This document shows, piece by piece, positions 1 through 8,182 of a stretch of DNA of 64,000 nt. How positions within the stretch are numbered: the first letter of the stretch is position 1; every line of letters starts with the position of its first letter. The translations under genes were made by a program, and so were the position numbers. The notes under the pieces were generated by a model. It did no database searches and was not told where the DNA came from. It saw only the letters and a list, made by a program, of their open reading frames with translations. The DNA is from Aquamicrobium zhengzhouense (GTDB taxonomy: Bacteria > Pseudomonadota > Alphaproteobacteria > Rhizobiales > Rhizobiaceae), in assembly GCF_016124105.1 (NCBI RefSeq), contig NZ_JADGMQ010000010.1:62001-126000 (forward strand), in the 5' to 3' direction.

Positions 1-249
1 GATGATGTTGCGAAGGTAAGTTCGTGCCGTAGTCGTTGCGGAATCCAGTCCGGCTGCAACCGCCTGCTCGTTACCTGGGACCCAGATTGTCCCGCCCGAG
101 ATCGCCGAAGCCCCGCCAAAATGGGCTTCCTTCTCAAGCATCAGAACGCGAAGACCTTTATGTGCAGCCGTTACTGCAGCTGCAAGGCCACCCGCACCGC
201 TTCCCAGCACGATCAAATCGTAGCTACGCGCCGTTTCAATGCCGCTCAT
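1..249 (-). CDS. FAD-dependent oxidoreductase (fumarate reductase / ketosteroid dehydrogenase type), N-terminal part only
   Basis: Partial gene: reading leftwards from an ATG at 249 the frame is open to the window edge. The N-terminus (MSGIETARSYDLIVLGSGAG...) carries a dinucleotide-binding GSGAGG motif at about residues 17-22, then LEKEAHFGGASAISGG, the pattern of FAD_binding_2 flavoproteins such as fumarate reductase subunits and 3-ketosteroid dehydrogenases. A strong GGGGGAG ribosome site lies just upstream of the ATG. It begins 24 bases after the stop of the next flavoprotein gene and is probably in the same operon with the shikimate-dehydrogenase-like gene. Substrate unknown. Confidence 0.8.
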   Translation of the reverse strand, partial: MSGIETARSYDLIVLGSGAGGLAAAVTAAHKGLRVLMLEKEAHFGGASAISGGTIWVPGNEQAVAAGLDSATTTARTYLRNII

Positions 250-273
250 ATTTGCTCCCCCAAAGGCTCCTCG

Positions 274-1533
274 TCAGATGAGAGCGCCCTGCTCTTTTAG
301 CCGTGCCTGCAAGGTCGCGACATCCAACCCGCCATCGGCTTCCAACGCAGCTGAAATGCCTGCGGCATGGCCAGTGGCAAACGCGGTGCCCATTACTCGG
401 ACCGAGCCATAGGCCTTCGCATCCGCGCCAATCACACGCCCTGCGAGGCGCAAGTTTTCGATTTCGGCTGCTTCAATTGCCCCGGCCCGGATATCGAAGA
501 AGCCCTCGCCACCGACCTCAACGAAGCGCGCGCGCCCTGGCGCTTCATGCACTTCCATCGGCCAGCTTCCGCGAGCAATGCCGTCAGCATGACGAAGGCC
601 TTCCACGACGTCCCGTTCTGTAACGTCAGCGCGTGAGAATGGGCGCCGGGTCTCTCGGATACCGATCTGCGGACCGCTCGAGGCAAGATAAGCCTTCTCG
701 AAGCCGGGATGACGACGCAGAACTTCCAGGTTCGTCCAGGCCAGTTCTCGCGCCTCGAACTCGGCATTCGTCAAGCTTTCGCTGGTGACGCCATCGGTCT
801 CAAGGTCGATCGCCATCCACCACGTCTCGCCTGAGATGGGCAGTGTAACCAGAACGCCGCCATCGGCCCGAAGGATCGGAAGGCGCGCGGTCTTGTTGTG
901 CTCTGCAATCAGCTCGGCCATCAGCTTGCGATCGAAGATCGTACCGTCTTTGACGCCACCAATGCGGATTGGCATTGATGCTGCCTGGACCGCAGACGGC
1001 GATCCGCCCGGCTGGCTGAGCGGGACGCCCGCCAGCGTCGCCAGCGTTGCCTCGCCGCTTGCATCCACAAACGCACCCGCTTCGACCGTGACGATCCCGG
1101 AATGATCAACAATATCGACGCTGCGGATCCGACCATCCGATACGTTCGCGCCGATCAGACGGGAATGCAGACGAACTTCCACATTGTTCTTGCGCGCGAG
1201 CCGGTCAAAGCCAAGCTTTGTGGCTTCCGGGTCAAGCATCACCACCCAGTATCCGCTCTTTGAGACGATGGGTGCGGTGTCCGCCCCGATCGCCGCCAAT
1301 TCCTCGAGCAGCGCCTTTCCTACGCCAAAGACGGTCTGCCGCTGCTCCTGGCCACGCGCATAAAATCCGCAGTAGGCCAGGACGAGCGAGTTGGTCGCCG
1401 CCCCGCCCATGAAACCGTAACGTTCGACCAGAAGCGTGCGCGCTCCCGAACGAGCCGCACCTACCGCTGCAGCGATACCGCCTGCCCCTGCACCGGCAAC
1501 AACCACATCGTAAGTCTCGGTTTTTCTGCTCAT
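274..1533 (-). CDS. FAD-dependent oxidoreductase (FAD_oxidored family)
   Basis: 419 residues from the ATG at 1533; a TTG four codons earlier is less likely. The N-terminus has a Rossmann FAD motif (VVAGAGAGGIAAA, about residues 10-22) followed by LLVERYGFMGGAATNS, the signature of the pfam12831 FAD_oxidored family. Near the C-terminus, GRVIGADAKAYGSVRVMGTAFATGHAAG is the matching distal FAD-binding block. These proteins are soluble flavin oxidoreductases of unsettled substrate, often beside catabolic genes. It lies between the partial flavoprotein gene and the shikimate-dehydrogenase-like gene on the same strand, with short gaps, so co-transcription under the divergent LysR regulator is likely. 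Confidence 0.85.
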   Translation of the reverse strand: MSRKTETYDVVVAGAGAGGIAAAVGAARSGARTLLVERYGFMGGAATNSLVLAYCGFYARGQEQRQTVFGVGKALLEELAAIGADTAPIVSKSGYWVVMLDPEATKLGFDRLARKNNVEVRLHSRLIGANVSDGRIRSVDIVDHSGIVTVEAGAFVDASGEATLATLAGVPLSQPGGSPSAVQAASMPIRIGGVKDGTIFDRKLMAELIAEHNKTARLPILRADGGVLVTLPISGETWWMAIDLETDGVTSESLTNAEFEARELAWTNLEVLRRHPGFEKAYLASSGPQIGIRETRRPFSRADVTERDVVEGLRHADGIARGSWPMEVHEAPGRARFVEVGGEGFFDIRAGAIEAAEIENLRLAGRVIGADAKAYGSVRVMGTAFATGHAAGISAALEADGGLDVATLQARLKEQGALI

Positions 1534-1562
1534 CAACCTATCCAAATCTACATTCCGGCGCG

Positions 1563-2360
1563 CTAGAGCACACCCATATGCCTGCCCAGCAGGCCAAGCT
1601 GCGCGCGCGCCATCTCGGGTCCGGTCTGGATCTTCAGACCACGTGCCTTCGCGGCTTCGAGGAACGGTGTCATCTCCGGAGACGTGACCACGTCGGTCAC
1701 CAAAGCCGTATCCTTGAGCGCCTCTATATGAAGCCGGCCAATCGGAAGTGGGTCGCTCGCCTTCATGCCAAGCGGCGTGGCATTGGCGACCAGGTCATAA
1801 TTACCTATGTCGCCGCAGACGGTTGAGATGTTGGCACCAGGGAAGTCCTCGCGGAGACGCGCGGCCAACTGTTCGCCGCGGGCAACGTCAATCTCGGAGA
1901 TCGCAAGCTCTGCAACTCCTGCCTCACAGAGCGAATAAGCGATTGCGCTTCCCGCTCCGCCGCTACCGACGAGAAGCGCCTTCTTGCCGGCCGGTTCAAA
2001 ACCGTTGTTTTGAAGGGCAGCCAGATAGCCGAGGCCGTCCACCATGTCGGCGACCAGGCGACCGTCCTGCTCACGACGGACCACATTGGCTGCACCAAGC
2101 GCCTTCACCCGCGACGTGACATCGTCAGCCAAGGCAGCGACAGCCTGCTTGTGAGGAATCGTAACTACGAATCCGTCGAGATTATCCCATCGCCGCGCAA
2201 GTTCTACAAAGCCTGCGACTGCTTCTGAAGAAATATCCATCGCAATCATCGCGTGATCACGGTCCATCTCGGCAAAAGCTCTGTTGAAATTTTCTGGAGA
2301 TTTTACCTGCGCAATCGGCGTTCCGATTATCGCTACAAGGCGCGTGCTACCCTTGATCAT
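1563..2360 (-). CDS. Shikimate dehydrogenase-like NAD(P)-dependent oxidoreductase
   Basis: 265 residues. The start at 2360 is chosen because GGAGGA lies 7 bases upstream; the frame is open 30 codons further up but without a ribosome site. The N-terminal substrate domain shows GTPIAQVKSPENFNRAF and VVTIPHK, whose lysine is the expected catalytic residue; the nucleotide domain has LLVGSGGAGSAIA (about residue 125) and NATPLGM. This is the AroE/YdiB fold, but the usual SxSxxHN motif is altered, so it is probably a catabolic or specialised paralogue (quinate, aminoshikimate or unknown substrate) rather than the aromatic pathway enzyme. It stands first in a leftward operon with two flavoproteins, divergent from a LysR regulator. 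Confidence 0.85.
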   Translation of the reverse strand: MIKGSTRLVAIIGTPIAQVKSPENFNRAFAEMDRDHAMIAMDISSEAVAGFVELARRWDNLDGFVVTIPHKQAVAALADDVTSRVKALGAANVVRREQDGRLVADMVDGLGYLAALQNNGFEPAGKKALLVGSGGAGSAIAYSLCEAGVAELAISEIDVARGEQLAARLREDFPGANISTVCGDIGNYDLVANATPLGMKASDPLPIGRLHIEALKDTALVTDVVTSPEMTPFLEAAKARGLKIQTGPEMARAQLGLLGRHMGVL

Positions 2361-2454
2361 GCGCAATTCCTCCACGAGCTTATCAAGCCATGATGCCCAT
2401 CCAGCTATCGCCCATCTTCCACCATCATTTCCAATACGATATGAGGGCACCTAT

Positions 2455-2469
2455 ATAACGTGAAGTTAT
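2455..2469. promoter_or_regulatory. Candidate LysR-type operator (T-N11-A)
   Basis: Perfect interrupted palindrome ATAAC-GTGAA-GTTAT between the divergent shikimate-dehydrogenase-like and LysR genes. It contains the T-N11-A core (T at 2456, A at 2468) typical of LysR-family binding sites. It overlaps the alternative GTG start of the LysR gene at 2460, which favours the downstream ATG at 2496. Confidence 0.6.
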
Positions 2470-2495
2470 CAAGCGAATTGCAGGCGGAAGCGGGA

Positions 2496-3410
2496 ATGGC
2501 ACGGCCAAAGCTCAAAGAACGTCAAATCGAGGTCTTCCGCACGGTCATGGCGACCGGCTCACTGACGGCCGCTGCCCAGCAATTGGGGGTATCCCAGCCC
2601 AGCCTAAGCATGACCATTCGTCGCTTCGAAGACGAATTGTCCACGACGCTGTTTGAACGCATCGGCGGCCGCCTGGTCCCCACTGACGAGGCCAAGCTGA
2701 TCTTTGTCGAGGTAGATCGCGTTTATGGACAGTTCGACCGCCTGTCGGATGCAATCCACGCGATCGCACGGGGCGACAATTCCGTTTTCCGCTTCGGAAC
2801 GACCCCAAGTATTGGGATGCGACTCCTTCCCAAGGCGCTGAGCAAGCTTCGCGGCGACGCGCCATCACGTGTCTTCTATTGTGATTTCCTGCCTCAAAAG
2901 GACATCCGCGATTATCTTCTTTTCGGACAGGGTTCCTGTGTAACGAGCATCGCGCCCGCCGAAGATCCCAACCTCGACTGCACCGTCTTCGCGAAAGGCG
3001 GGCTTTATTGTGTAATGCCAAAAGGCCACCGTCTCGCAGGCGAGAAAATCATTTCACCTAGCGACCTCGAGGGAGAAGTGCTGATCTCCTTCAATCCGAA
3101 CACCACGCATGGGCGTTACATTGACGCAACGTATGCGCGCGCAAACGTAGAGCGCGAGACACACGTCTATGTCCACTTCGTCGAGGCGGCGCTGTCATTC
3201 GTGGCCGAGAATATCGGGGTCGCGATCCTTGACCCGTATTCGGTCCTCGACTGCGAGCGGTCCGGGCTGGTAGCGCGCCCGTTAAAGGACAGCGTTGACG
3301 TACCTGCCTACCTCTATTGGTCGAAATTTCGCCCCCGGTCGAAGGCTACAGACGAACTCGCCGCCGCGCTCGTGGATATGGCTCGTCAAAACGGAATCGA
3401 AACAGCATGA
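2496..3410 (+). CDS. LysR-family transcriptional regulator
   Basis: 304 residues from the ATG at 2496. A GTG at 2460 is also in frame but lies inside the palindrome, and the helix-turn-helix (LKERQIEVFRTVMATGSLTAAAQQLG, then VSQPSLSMTIRRFE) begins only a few residues after the ATG, as is usual for LysR proteins. The rest is the two-lobed co-inducer domain. The gene is divergent from the flavoprotein/dehydrogenase operon, the standard arrangement for a LysR regulator and its target, so it probably controls genes 2360 to 1. The effector is unknown. Confidence 0.9.
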   Translation: MARPKLKERQIEVFRTVMATGSLTAAAQQLGVSQPSLSMTIRRFEDELSTTLFERIGGRLVPTDEAKLIFVEVDRVYGQFDRLSDAIHAIARGDNSVFRFGTTPSIGMRLLPKALSKLRGDAPSRVFYCDFLPQKDIRDYLLFGQGSCVTSIAPAEDPNLDCTVFAKGGLYCVMPKGHRLAGEKIISPSDLEGEVLISFNPNTTHGRYIDATYARANVERETHVYVHFVEAALSFVAENIGVAILDPYSVLDCERSGLVARPLKDSVDVPAYLYWSKFRPRSKATDELAAALVDMARQNGIETA

Positions 3411-3530
3411 AACGCTGATCTCCACGCCTTTCCGCTTCATTCTGGGCCAAACGGTAACCCAAGTTCAACCCTTCGGGTCCAAGGTCATCCGGCCCCCTTC
3501 CCGTGTCCCGTGTCACAAGCTCCGGTTGCC

Positions 3531-5186
3531 ATGATCAATAAGCTCAACGCCCTGCCCCGCTACGCTATTTTCATCAGCCTCGGCATCGTCACCGTGCTGT
3601 TCCTGATCGCTGCTACTGGCGAAATCTGGTGGCTGGTGCCGGCTGCGATCTCCGGTGCCCTCTTCGGCCTCGGGGTCCACGACGTGACCCAGCGCCGCCA
3701 TTCGATCCTGCGCAATTATCCAGTCGTCGGCCATATCCGTTTCGTACTGGAGAATTTTCGGCCGGAGATCCGGCAGTATCTCATCGAAAGCGATCATGAC
3801 GAGATTCCCTTCAGCCGTCAGGCAAGAGCGCTTGTCTATCAGCGCGCGAAGGGTGACGAGGACAAACGGCCATTTGGGACCATCGAAAACGTCTATACGT
3901 CGGGCTATGCCTGGCTGACGCATTCGGCGGTACCGACGCACATCACCGACACTGATTTTCGCATCACCGTTGGCGGGCCAGACTGCAGACAACCGTACCG
4001 TTCCTCCCTTCTCAACATCTCGGCGATGAGCTTCGGTTCGTTGTCAGCAAACGCCATCCTCGCGCTTAACTCGGGTGCGAAGAAGGGCGGGTTTGCACAT
4101 GACACTGGCGAAGGCAGCATCAGCCGCTATCACCGGGCTGGCGGTGGTGACCTGATCTTCCAGGTTGCATCGGGATATTTCGGTTGCCGCAACGACGACG
4201 GGACGTTCTCGCCCGAGCGTTTCCGCGCCTTGGCTGCCGATCCGCAGATCAAGATGATCGAAATCAAGCTGAGCCAGGGAGCGAAGCCGGGTCATGGCGG
4301 GATGCTGCCAGCGGCAAAGATTACGCCCGAGATCGCGGAAGCCCGCGGCATCCCGATGGGCATCGACTGCATATCTCCAGCCGCCCACAGCACCTTCTCC
4401 ACGCCGACCGGGCTGATGGAATTTGTCAGCCAGCTTCGCGAGCTCTCGGACGGCAAACCTGTTGGCTTCAAGCTGTGCATCGGTCACCGCCGCGAATTTA
4501 TGAGTATGGTCAAAGCCATGCTCAAGAGCGGCATCGCTCCCGACTTTATCGTTGTTGATGGTGCAGAGGGAGGAACCGGCGCTGCTCCGGTCGAATTTAC
4601 CAACCGCGTCGGTATGCCTATGCTGGAAGGATTGACCTTCGTCCACAACACCCTCCGCGGAGCCGGATTGCGTGACCGTGTCAAGATTGGCGCGGCAGGC
4701 AAAGTGGTCTCGGCCTTCGACATTGCGCGTGCCATCGCGCTGGGAGCAGACTGGTGCAATGCGGCACGAGGGTTCATGTTTGCCATTGGCTGCATCCAGG
4801 CTCAATCCTGCCACACCAATCGCTGCCCGGTCGGCATCGCTACCCAGGATCCGAACCGGCAGAAGGCGCTCGACACCGGTGACAAGAGCGATCGAGTTGC
4901 GCGTTTCCACAGCAATACAATGAGGGCGCTGGGGGAGATTGCAGGAGCGGCCGGCCTGAGCAACCCAAGCGATTTCATGCCTTATCACTTCATGTTCCGG
5001 CAAACGGATCATGAGTTCCTGGATGGCAACGAAGCCTATCCGTATCTTCCCGAAGGCTTCCTGCTCAGCGAGGATGCGATTCCGGAGCTGGCGGATTGGT
5101 ATAGCCGCTGGGATCGCGCCAATCCGGACAGCTTTGCGCCGCCTGAAATTCCTCACGGGCCTTTTCAGGTCCGCAGCGCGGCCTGA
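3531..5186 (+). CDS. Membrane-anchored FMN-binding glutamate synthase-domain protein
   Basis: 551 residues from the ATG at 3531; a GTG at 3510 is possible and neither has a clear ribosome site. Two hydrophobic helices (about residues 10-55) are followed by the Glu_synthase domain of GltB: SAMSFGSLSANAI, KPGHGGMLPAAKI, VDGAEGGTGAAP and an iron-sulfur-type CIQAQSCHTNRCPVGIATQ block. No glutaminase domain and no GltD are present, so it is not a complete glutamate synthase. Such stand-alone proteins are common in proteobacteria; the reaction is not established. It stands alone, convergent with the acyl-CoA dehydrogenase gene across a terminator-like hairpin. Confidence 0.88.
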   Translation: MINKLNALPRYAIFISLGIVTVLFLIAATGEIWWLVPAAISGALFGLGVHDVTQRRHSILRNYPVVGHIRFVLENFRPEIRQYLIESDHDEIPFSRQARALVYQRAKGDEDKRPFGTIENVYTSGYAWLTHSAVPTHITDTDFRITVGGPDCRQPYRSSLLNISAMSFGSLSANAILALNSGAKKGGFAHDTGEGSISRYHRAGGGDLIFQVASGYFGCRNDDGTFSPERFRALAADPQIKMIEIKLSQGAKPGHGGMLPAAKITPEIAEARGIPMGIDCISPAAHSTFSTPTGLMEFVSQLRELSDGKPVGFKLCIGHRREFMSMVKAMLKSGIAPDFIVVDGAEGGTGAAPVEFTNRVGMPMLEGLTFVHNTLRGAGLRDRVKIGAAGKVVSAFDIARAIALGADWCNAARGFMFAIGCIQAQSCHTNRCPVGIATQDPNRQKALDTGDKSDRVARFHSNTMRALGEIAGAAGLSNPSDFMPYHFMFRQTDHEFLDGNEAYPYLPEGFLLSEDAIPELADWYSRWDRANPDSFAPPEIPHGPFQVRSAA

Positions 5187-5211
5187 GCGGGCGGGGCTGA
5201 CTCTTCAGGTA

Positions 5212-5241
5212 AACTGATCGGGGTTCTGGTTCCGATCAGTT
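5212..5241. terminator. Bidirectional terminator-like hairpin
   Basis: Inverted repeat AACTGATCGG / CCGATCAGTT (10 bp, 10-nt loop) between two convergent genes. No long T-run follows on either strand, so termination strength is uncertain. Confidence 0.5.
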
Positions 5242-5308
5242 CACAAGCCACCCGACCCTACGATCCATCGCCGGGGATTGAGCGCGCCGGCATGAACGTG
5301 TCGCGACC

Positions 5309-6865
5309 TCAGATCCGGATCGACTTGACCTTGGATGCTAGGCGACGCAGTTCTTCGCCATCCGGATGTGCATCGGCTACGTCGGCGATCCGCTGCCAGA
5401 CCGCACGAAGATAAAGCCCTATGGTCTGACCCGCGAAGTCGTGCGCGAGTTCTGCTGGATTGTCGCTCGAAACAATCATCGCACGACGAGCCTGCCACTC
5501 CGCGATAGCCCGCTCAGCCCAGTCACCACCATCTGCCAGCCGCTCGATCAGCGCGATAAAGGCATCTGCGCCTGCCCCGCCCTTCTGCGTCAGGCACCTT
5601 GTTGCAAGCTGAAGGGCATGAATGCCGTTCGCACCTTCATAGATGGCGGTAATGCGAGCATCGCGCCAGCACTGTGACAGCCCATATTCGGTGAGATAGC
5701 CGTATCCGCCAAGGATCTGAATTCCAAGATCAGAAGCCCGGATGCCTGCCTCGGTGCCAAAGATCTTGCAGATCGGCGTCAGGAAATCGATGAGTTCCAC
5801 CGGTGCACCGCGCAGGGACTCCACCAGAGCTACGTGGCTCATCGCGCGTGCGCCGAGCGCAAGAATTCGCTGCTCATCCAGCATGCGGCGCACATCTGCA
5901 TGATCGATAAGATGAGCCGGGCTACGATCGGCGCGACGGCCTTGAACCCGCGTCGCCGCATAGGTCGAAGAGATCGCATGGGCGCGGCTCGCATGAGCAA
6001 CCCCTTGCATCGCAACGTCAATGCGCGCGTGGTTCATCAGAATGAACATGGCCGCGAGCCCCTGCCCCTCAACGCCGACCAGCTCCGCACGGGCATCGTC
6101 AAATCGCATCTGGCAGGTAGGAGAAGCGTGCAGGCCCAGCTTCTCCTCGATCCGCGTGATGGTGACACCGTTGACCTTGCCATCGACATGCGCCGGAACA
6201 AGGAACAGCGACAGCCCCTTCAACCCGGTTTCCATCGGCGCAGTCCGAGCAAGCACCAGATGCAGAATGTTCTCGGACATGTCCTGATCACCGCCCGAGA
6301 TGAAGATCTTTTCGCCGTCGATGCTCCAGCCGGCGGCATCCTGCGTCGCAGCACAGCGGATGCGCGCAAGATCGGAACCGGCCTCCGGCTCCGTCAGGCA
6401 CATGGTCGCCAGATATTCTCCGGAGATCAGGCGAGGGATCCAATTGTCCTGCTGCTCTCGGCTTCCCTGGTGCAGAAGGGTCGAGACAGCACCCGGTACG
6501 AGGCCCGAGACCATCTGAAGCGAGTGGTTCGCGCCCGCGAATATCTCCGTGATCGCCGCTGCAGTCACAGCGTCGACGTTCTGACCGCCAAATTCTTCGG
6601 GCGCGGCGAGGCCGAGCCAGCCATCACCCGAAAGCTTTTGATAAGCTTCGCGGAAGCCGTCCGGCATGATCACACGGCCATTTTCCAGACGGCAACCTTG
6701 CGCATCGCCCAGAGCATTTATCGGTGCGAGCACTTCCGCCGCGAATGCCGAGAAATGCGTGATGATCGCCTCACCGGTCTCGCGATCCCACTCCGCTTCT
6801 TCAGCCCGCGCCACATGGCTTAGTGAAAAGAGAATGTCGTCAATCGGTGCTTCAAAGGGGGTCAT
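5309..6865 (-). CDS. Acyl-CoA dehydrogenase (DmdC/FadE-like long form)
   Basis: 518 residues from the ATG at 6865, preceded by GGAGG at a 9-base distance. The N-terminal extension (FEAPIDDILFSL) and overall plan match the long acyl-CoA dehydrogenases that include 3-methylmercaptopropionyl-CoA dehydrogenase DmdC. Visible blocks are MCLTEPEAGSDL (FAD/substrate loop, about residue 150), LGGYGYLTEYGLSQCWRDARI and IYEGANGIHALQLATR near the C-terminus. It is a soluble flavoprotein that oxidises acyl-CoA to enoyl-CoA and passes electrons to ETF. It is somewhat shorter at the C-terminus than DmdC (about 590 residues). No ligase or hydratase is adjacent, so the substrate cannot be assigned. Confidence 0.88.
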   Translation of the reverse strand: MTPFEAPIDDILFSLSHVARAEEAEWDRETGEAIITHFSAFAAEVLAPINALGDAQGCRLENGRVIMPDGFREAYQKLSGDGWLGLAAPEEFGGQNVDAVTAAAITEIFAGANHSLQMVSGLVPGAVSTLLHQGSREQQDNWIPRLISGEYLATMCLTEPEAGSDLARIRCAATQDAAGWSIDGEKIFISGGDQDMSENILHLVLARTAPMETGLKGLSLFLVPAHVDGKVNGVTITRIEEKLGLHASPTCQMRFDDARAELVGVEGQGLAAMFILMNHARIDVAMQGVAHASRAHAISSTYAATRVQGRRADRSPAHLIDHADVRRMLDEQRILALGARAMSHVALVESLRGAPVELIDFLTPICKIFGTEAGIRASDLGIQILGGYGYLTEYGLSQCWRDARITAIYEGANGIHALQLATRCLTQKGGAGADAFIALIERLADGGDWAERAIAEWQARRAMIVSSDNPAELAHDFAGQTIGLYLRAVWQRIADVADAHPDGEELRRLASKVKSIRI

Positions 6866-7027
6866 GTCGCTCAGCCTCCACTGCGAGTTGCCGGCATCGC
6901 AATGTCGTGCGCGCACGCTTCATCGCCCGACGGACTGAAAGATGCCAACTCGCCTCATCGATACAGCAGCAGATAGTTATGCGCAATAATAGTTTCCTCG
7001 GACACCGATAATTCGGTATCGTCAACT

Positions 7028-7474
7028 TCATGCTCGCTCAGGTAGCGATGGCAGTTCTGAAAACGGATCGAAGCACTCAACACCCAGCGGTTGGAAATGG
7101 CGGATATTTCGCGTCACAACCGTGAGACCCATGACCTTCGCGGTGGCTGCAATCGCAATATCCTCAAAACCCGGCTGATGGGCACGCGCTTCGTCCATAA
7201 TGGCACCAGCCGCCGCCGCGCACCGAACATCGAAGGGCAGGATACGATCCGCATAGATGTATTCGATGCTCGCCCACCAGTCAGAAAGAAGGGCCGACTT
7301 GGTCGTCGCCCCTTCCCGCTTGGCCTTAGCAATGCCAGCCTGCGCCTCCGCGGCAGTGATTACCGAGAGGTAGAGGAACGGGCTCGCTCGATCGAGCCAA
7401 TCGACAAGTTCAGCCGCAGTAGCGCGCTTTGAAGGAGCAAGCGCGGATATAACGTTGGTGTCGAGGAGAAACAT
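7028..7474 (-). CDS. vapC: PIN-domain ribonuclease toxin, VapC family
   Basis: 148 residues from ATG 7474 (FLLDTNVIS follows directly, the normal VapC beginning); a GTG at 7486 is an alternative. The PIN acidic residues are visible: D in LLDTNV, E in TAAEAQAG, D in FEDIAIAATA, and the closing VVTRNIRHF. VapC toxins are metal-dependent RNases that cut tRNA or rRNA when their antitoxin is lost. It lies 45 bases downstream of the Phd-type antitoxin gene on the same strand, the standard antitoxin-first order. By family: type II toxin-antitoxin, here chromosomal, flanked by metabolic genes. Confidence 0.88.
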   Translation of the reverse strand: MFLLDTNVISALAPSKRATAAELVDWLDRASPFLYLSVITAAEAQAGIAKAKREGATTKSALLSDWWASIEYIYADRILPFDVRCAAAAGAIMDEARAHQPGFEDIAIAATAKVMGLTVVTRNIRHFQPLGVECFDPFSELPSLPERA

Positions 7475-7519
7475 GCCTTCAATCACGCTCCGCGCGAAAT
7501 CATCTGGGGCCCGGCAGCG

Positions 7520-7759
7520 CTAGAGGTCGATATCGCGCAAGCCCTCACCACGCGCCGGAAGGTCGCTATCCTCTCCCGGAAAAGCCGCCAGCAATCGCCC
7601 GAGGCTCGGGACCTGCGACAGTTTCTCGTACTCTTCGAAAGACAGGACCACGACTTCCTTGCGACCGTGCCGTGTGATGATTGCCGGGTTTCCGCGCACT
7701 GCCTGGTCAACCACGGCGGAAAACGTCGCCTTGGCGTCCTTTAGCTGGATTTCACGCAT
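7520..7759 (-). CDS. Phd/YefM-family antitoxin
   Basis: 79 residues, MREIQLKDAKATFSAVVDQAV at the start, the conserved Phd/YefM DNA-binding fold, followed by ITRHGRKEVVVLSFEEYEKL. The acidic C-terminus (EGLRDIDL) would wrap the VapC toxin. AGGAGG lies 5 bases before the ATG. The palindrome 7772-7786 sits immediately upstream and is the likely autoregulatory operator. Together with the gene at 7028-7474 this forms a mixed Phd-VapC pair, a common pairing. Confidence 0.9.
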   Translation of the reverse strand: MREIQLKDAKATFSAVVDQAVRGNPAIITRHGRKEVVVLSFEEYEKLSQVPSLGRLLAAFPGEDSDLPARGEGLRDIDL

Positions 7760-7771
7760 GAGCGCCTCCTG

Positions 7772-7786
7772 TGACCACTGTGGTCA
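7772..7786. promoter_or_regulatory. Palindromic operator of the Phd/VapC pair
   Basis: Perfect 15-bp palindrome TGACCAC-T-GTGGTCA between a TATATA (probable -10, plus-strand 7787-7792) and the AGGAGG of the antitoxin gene. Position and symmetry fit autorepression by the Phd antitoxin. Confidence 0.65.
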
Positions 7787-7907
7787 TATATAGAACTGGC
7801 GAGGACGCACCGCAAGACTTCAACGCATCAACGGCATGAATCTTTGGCGCGAAACCGATTCATCCTTTGCGTTGGACAGAGCGCAGGTAAATTTTCACTC
7901 TGCGCAC

Positions 7908-8153
7908 ATGAATATCCCAGCCCCACTTCTCCTTTACCGCCAGGACCCGGCGCGCAATATGGCCCGCTTCTATCATCTGTCGATCGAGCCGACCTTATTC
8001 GGCGAGATTGCACTTGTGCGTGCTTGGGGCAGGATCGGAACGAAGGGCCGCCAGCTTCTCGAGTTTCACGACGATGCCCTTCGAGCGCAGGAGGCATTTG
8101 AAAAGCTCGCGCGCAGGAAGGAAAGACGTGGCTACACAGCCTGCCGCAGATAA
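7908..8153 (+). CDS. WGR domain-containing protein
   Basis: 81 residues from the ATG at 7908; an ATG at 7836 is in frame but its extension looks non-coding and neither has a clear ribosome site. The body is a single WGR domain: LLYRQDPARNMARFYHLSIE, then VRAWGRIGTKGRQLLEF with the name-giving W-G-R, and a helical end. WGR domains bind nucleic acid and occur in PARPs and MolR-type regulators; free-standing bacterial WGR proteins have no settled role. It converges with the TRAP dctP gene. No operon partner is visible. Confidence 0.8.
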   Translation: MNIPAPLLLYRQDPARNMARFYHLSIEPTLFGEIALVRAWGRIGTKGRQLLEFHDDALRAQEAFEKLARRKERRGYTACRR

Positions 8154-8182
8154 CTTCTTGATGCTGACGACGCCACCCAGCG

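Noticed and set aside
4044-5156. A 370-codon open frame on the minus strand
   Set aside because: It is antisense to the glutamate-synthase-domain gene, with no ribosome site and no recognisable motif.
7836-7907. A longer start for the WGR protein
   Set aside because: The extra 24 codons show no domain character and no ribosome site; the WGR domain begins right after the ATG at 7908. The choice is not certain.
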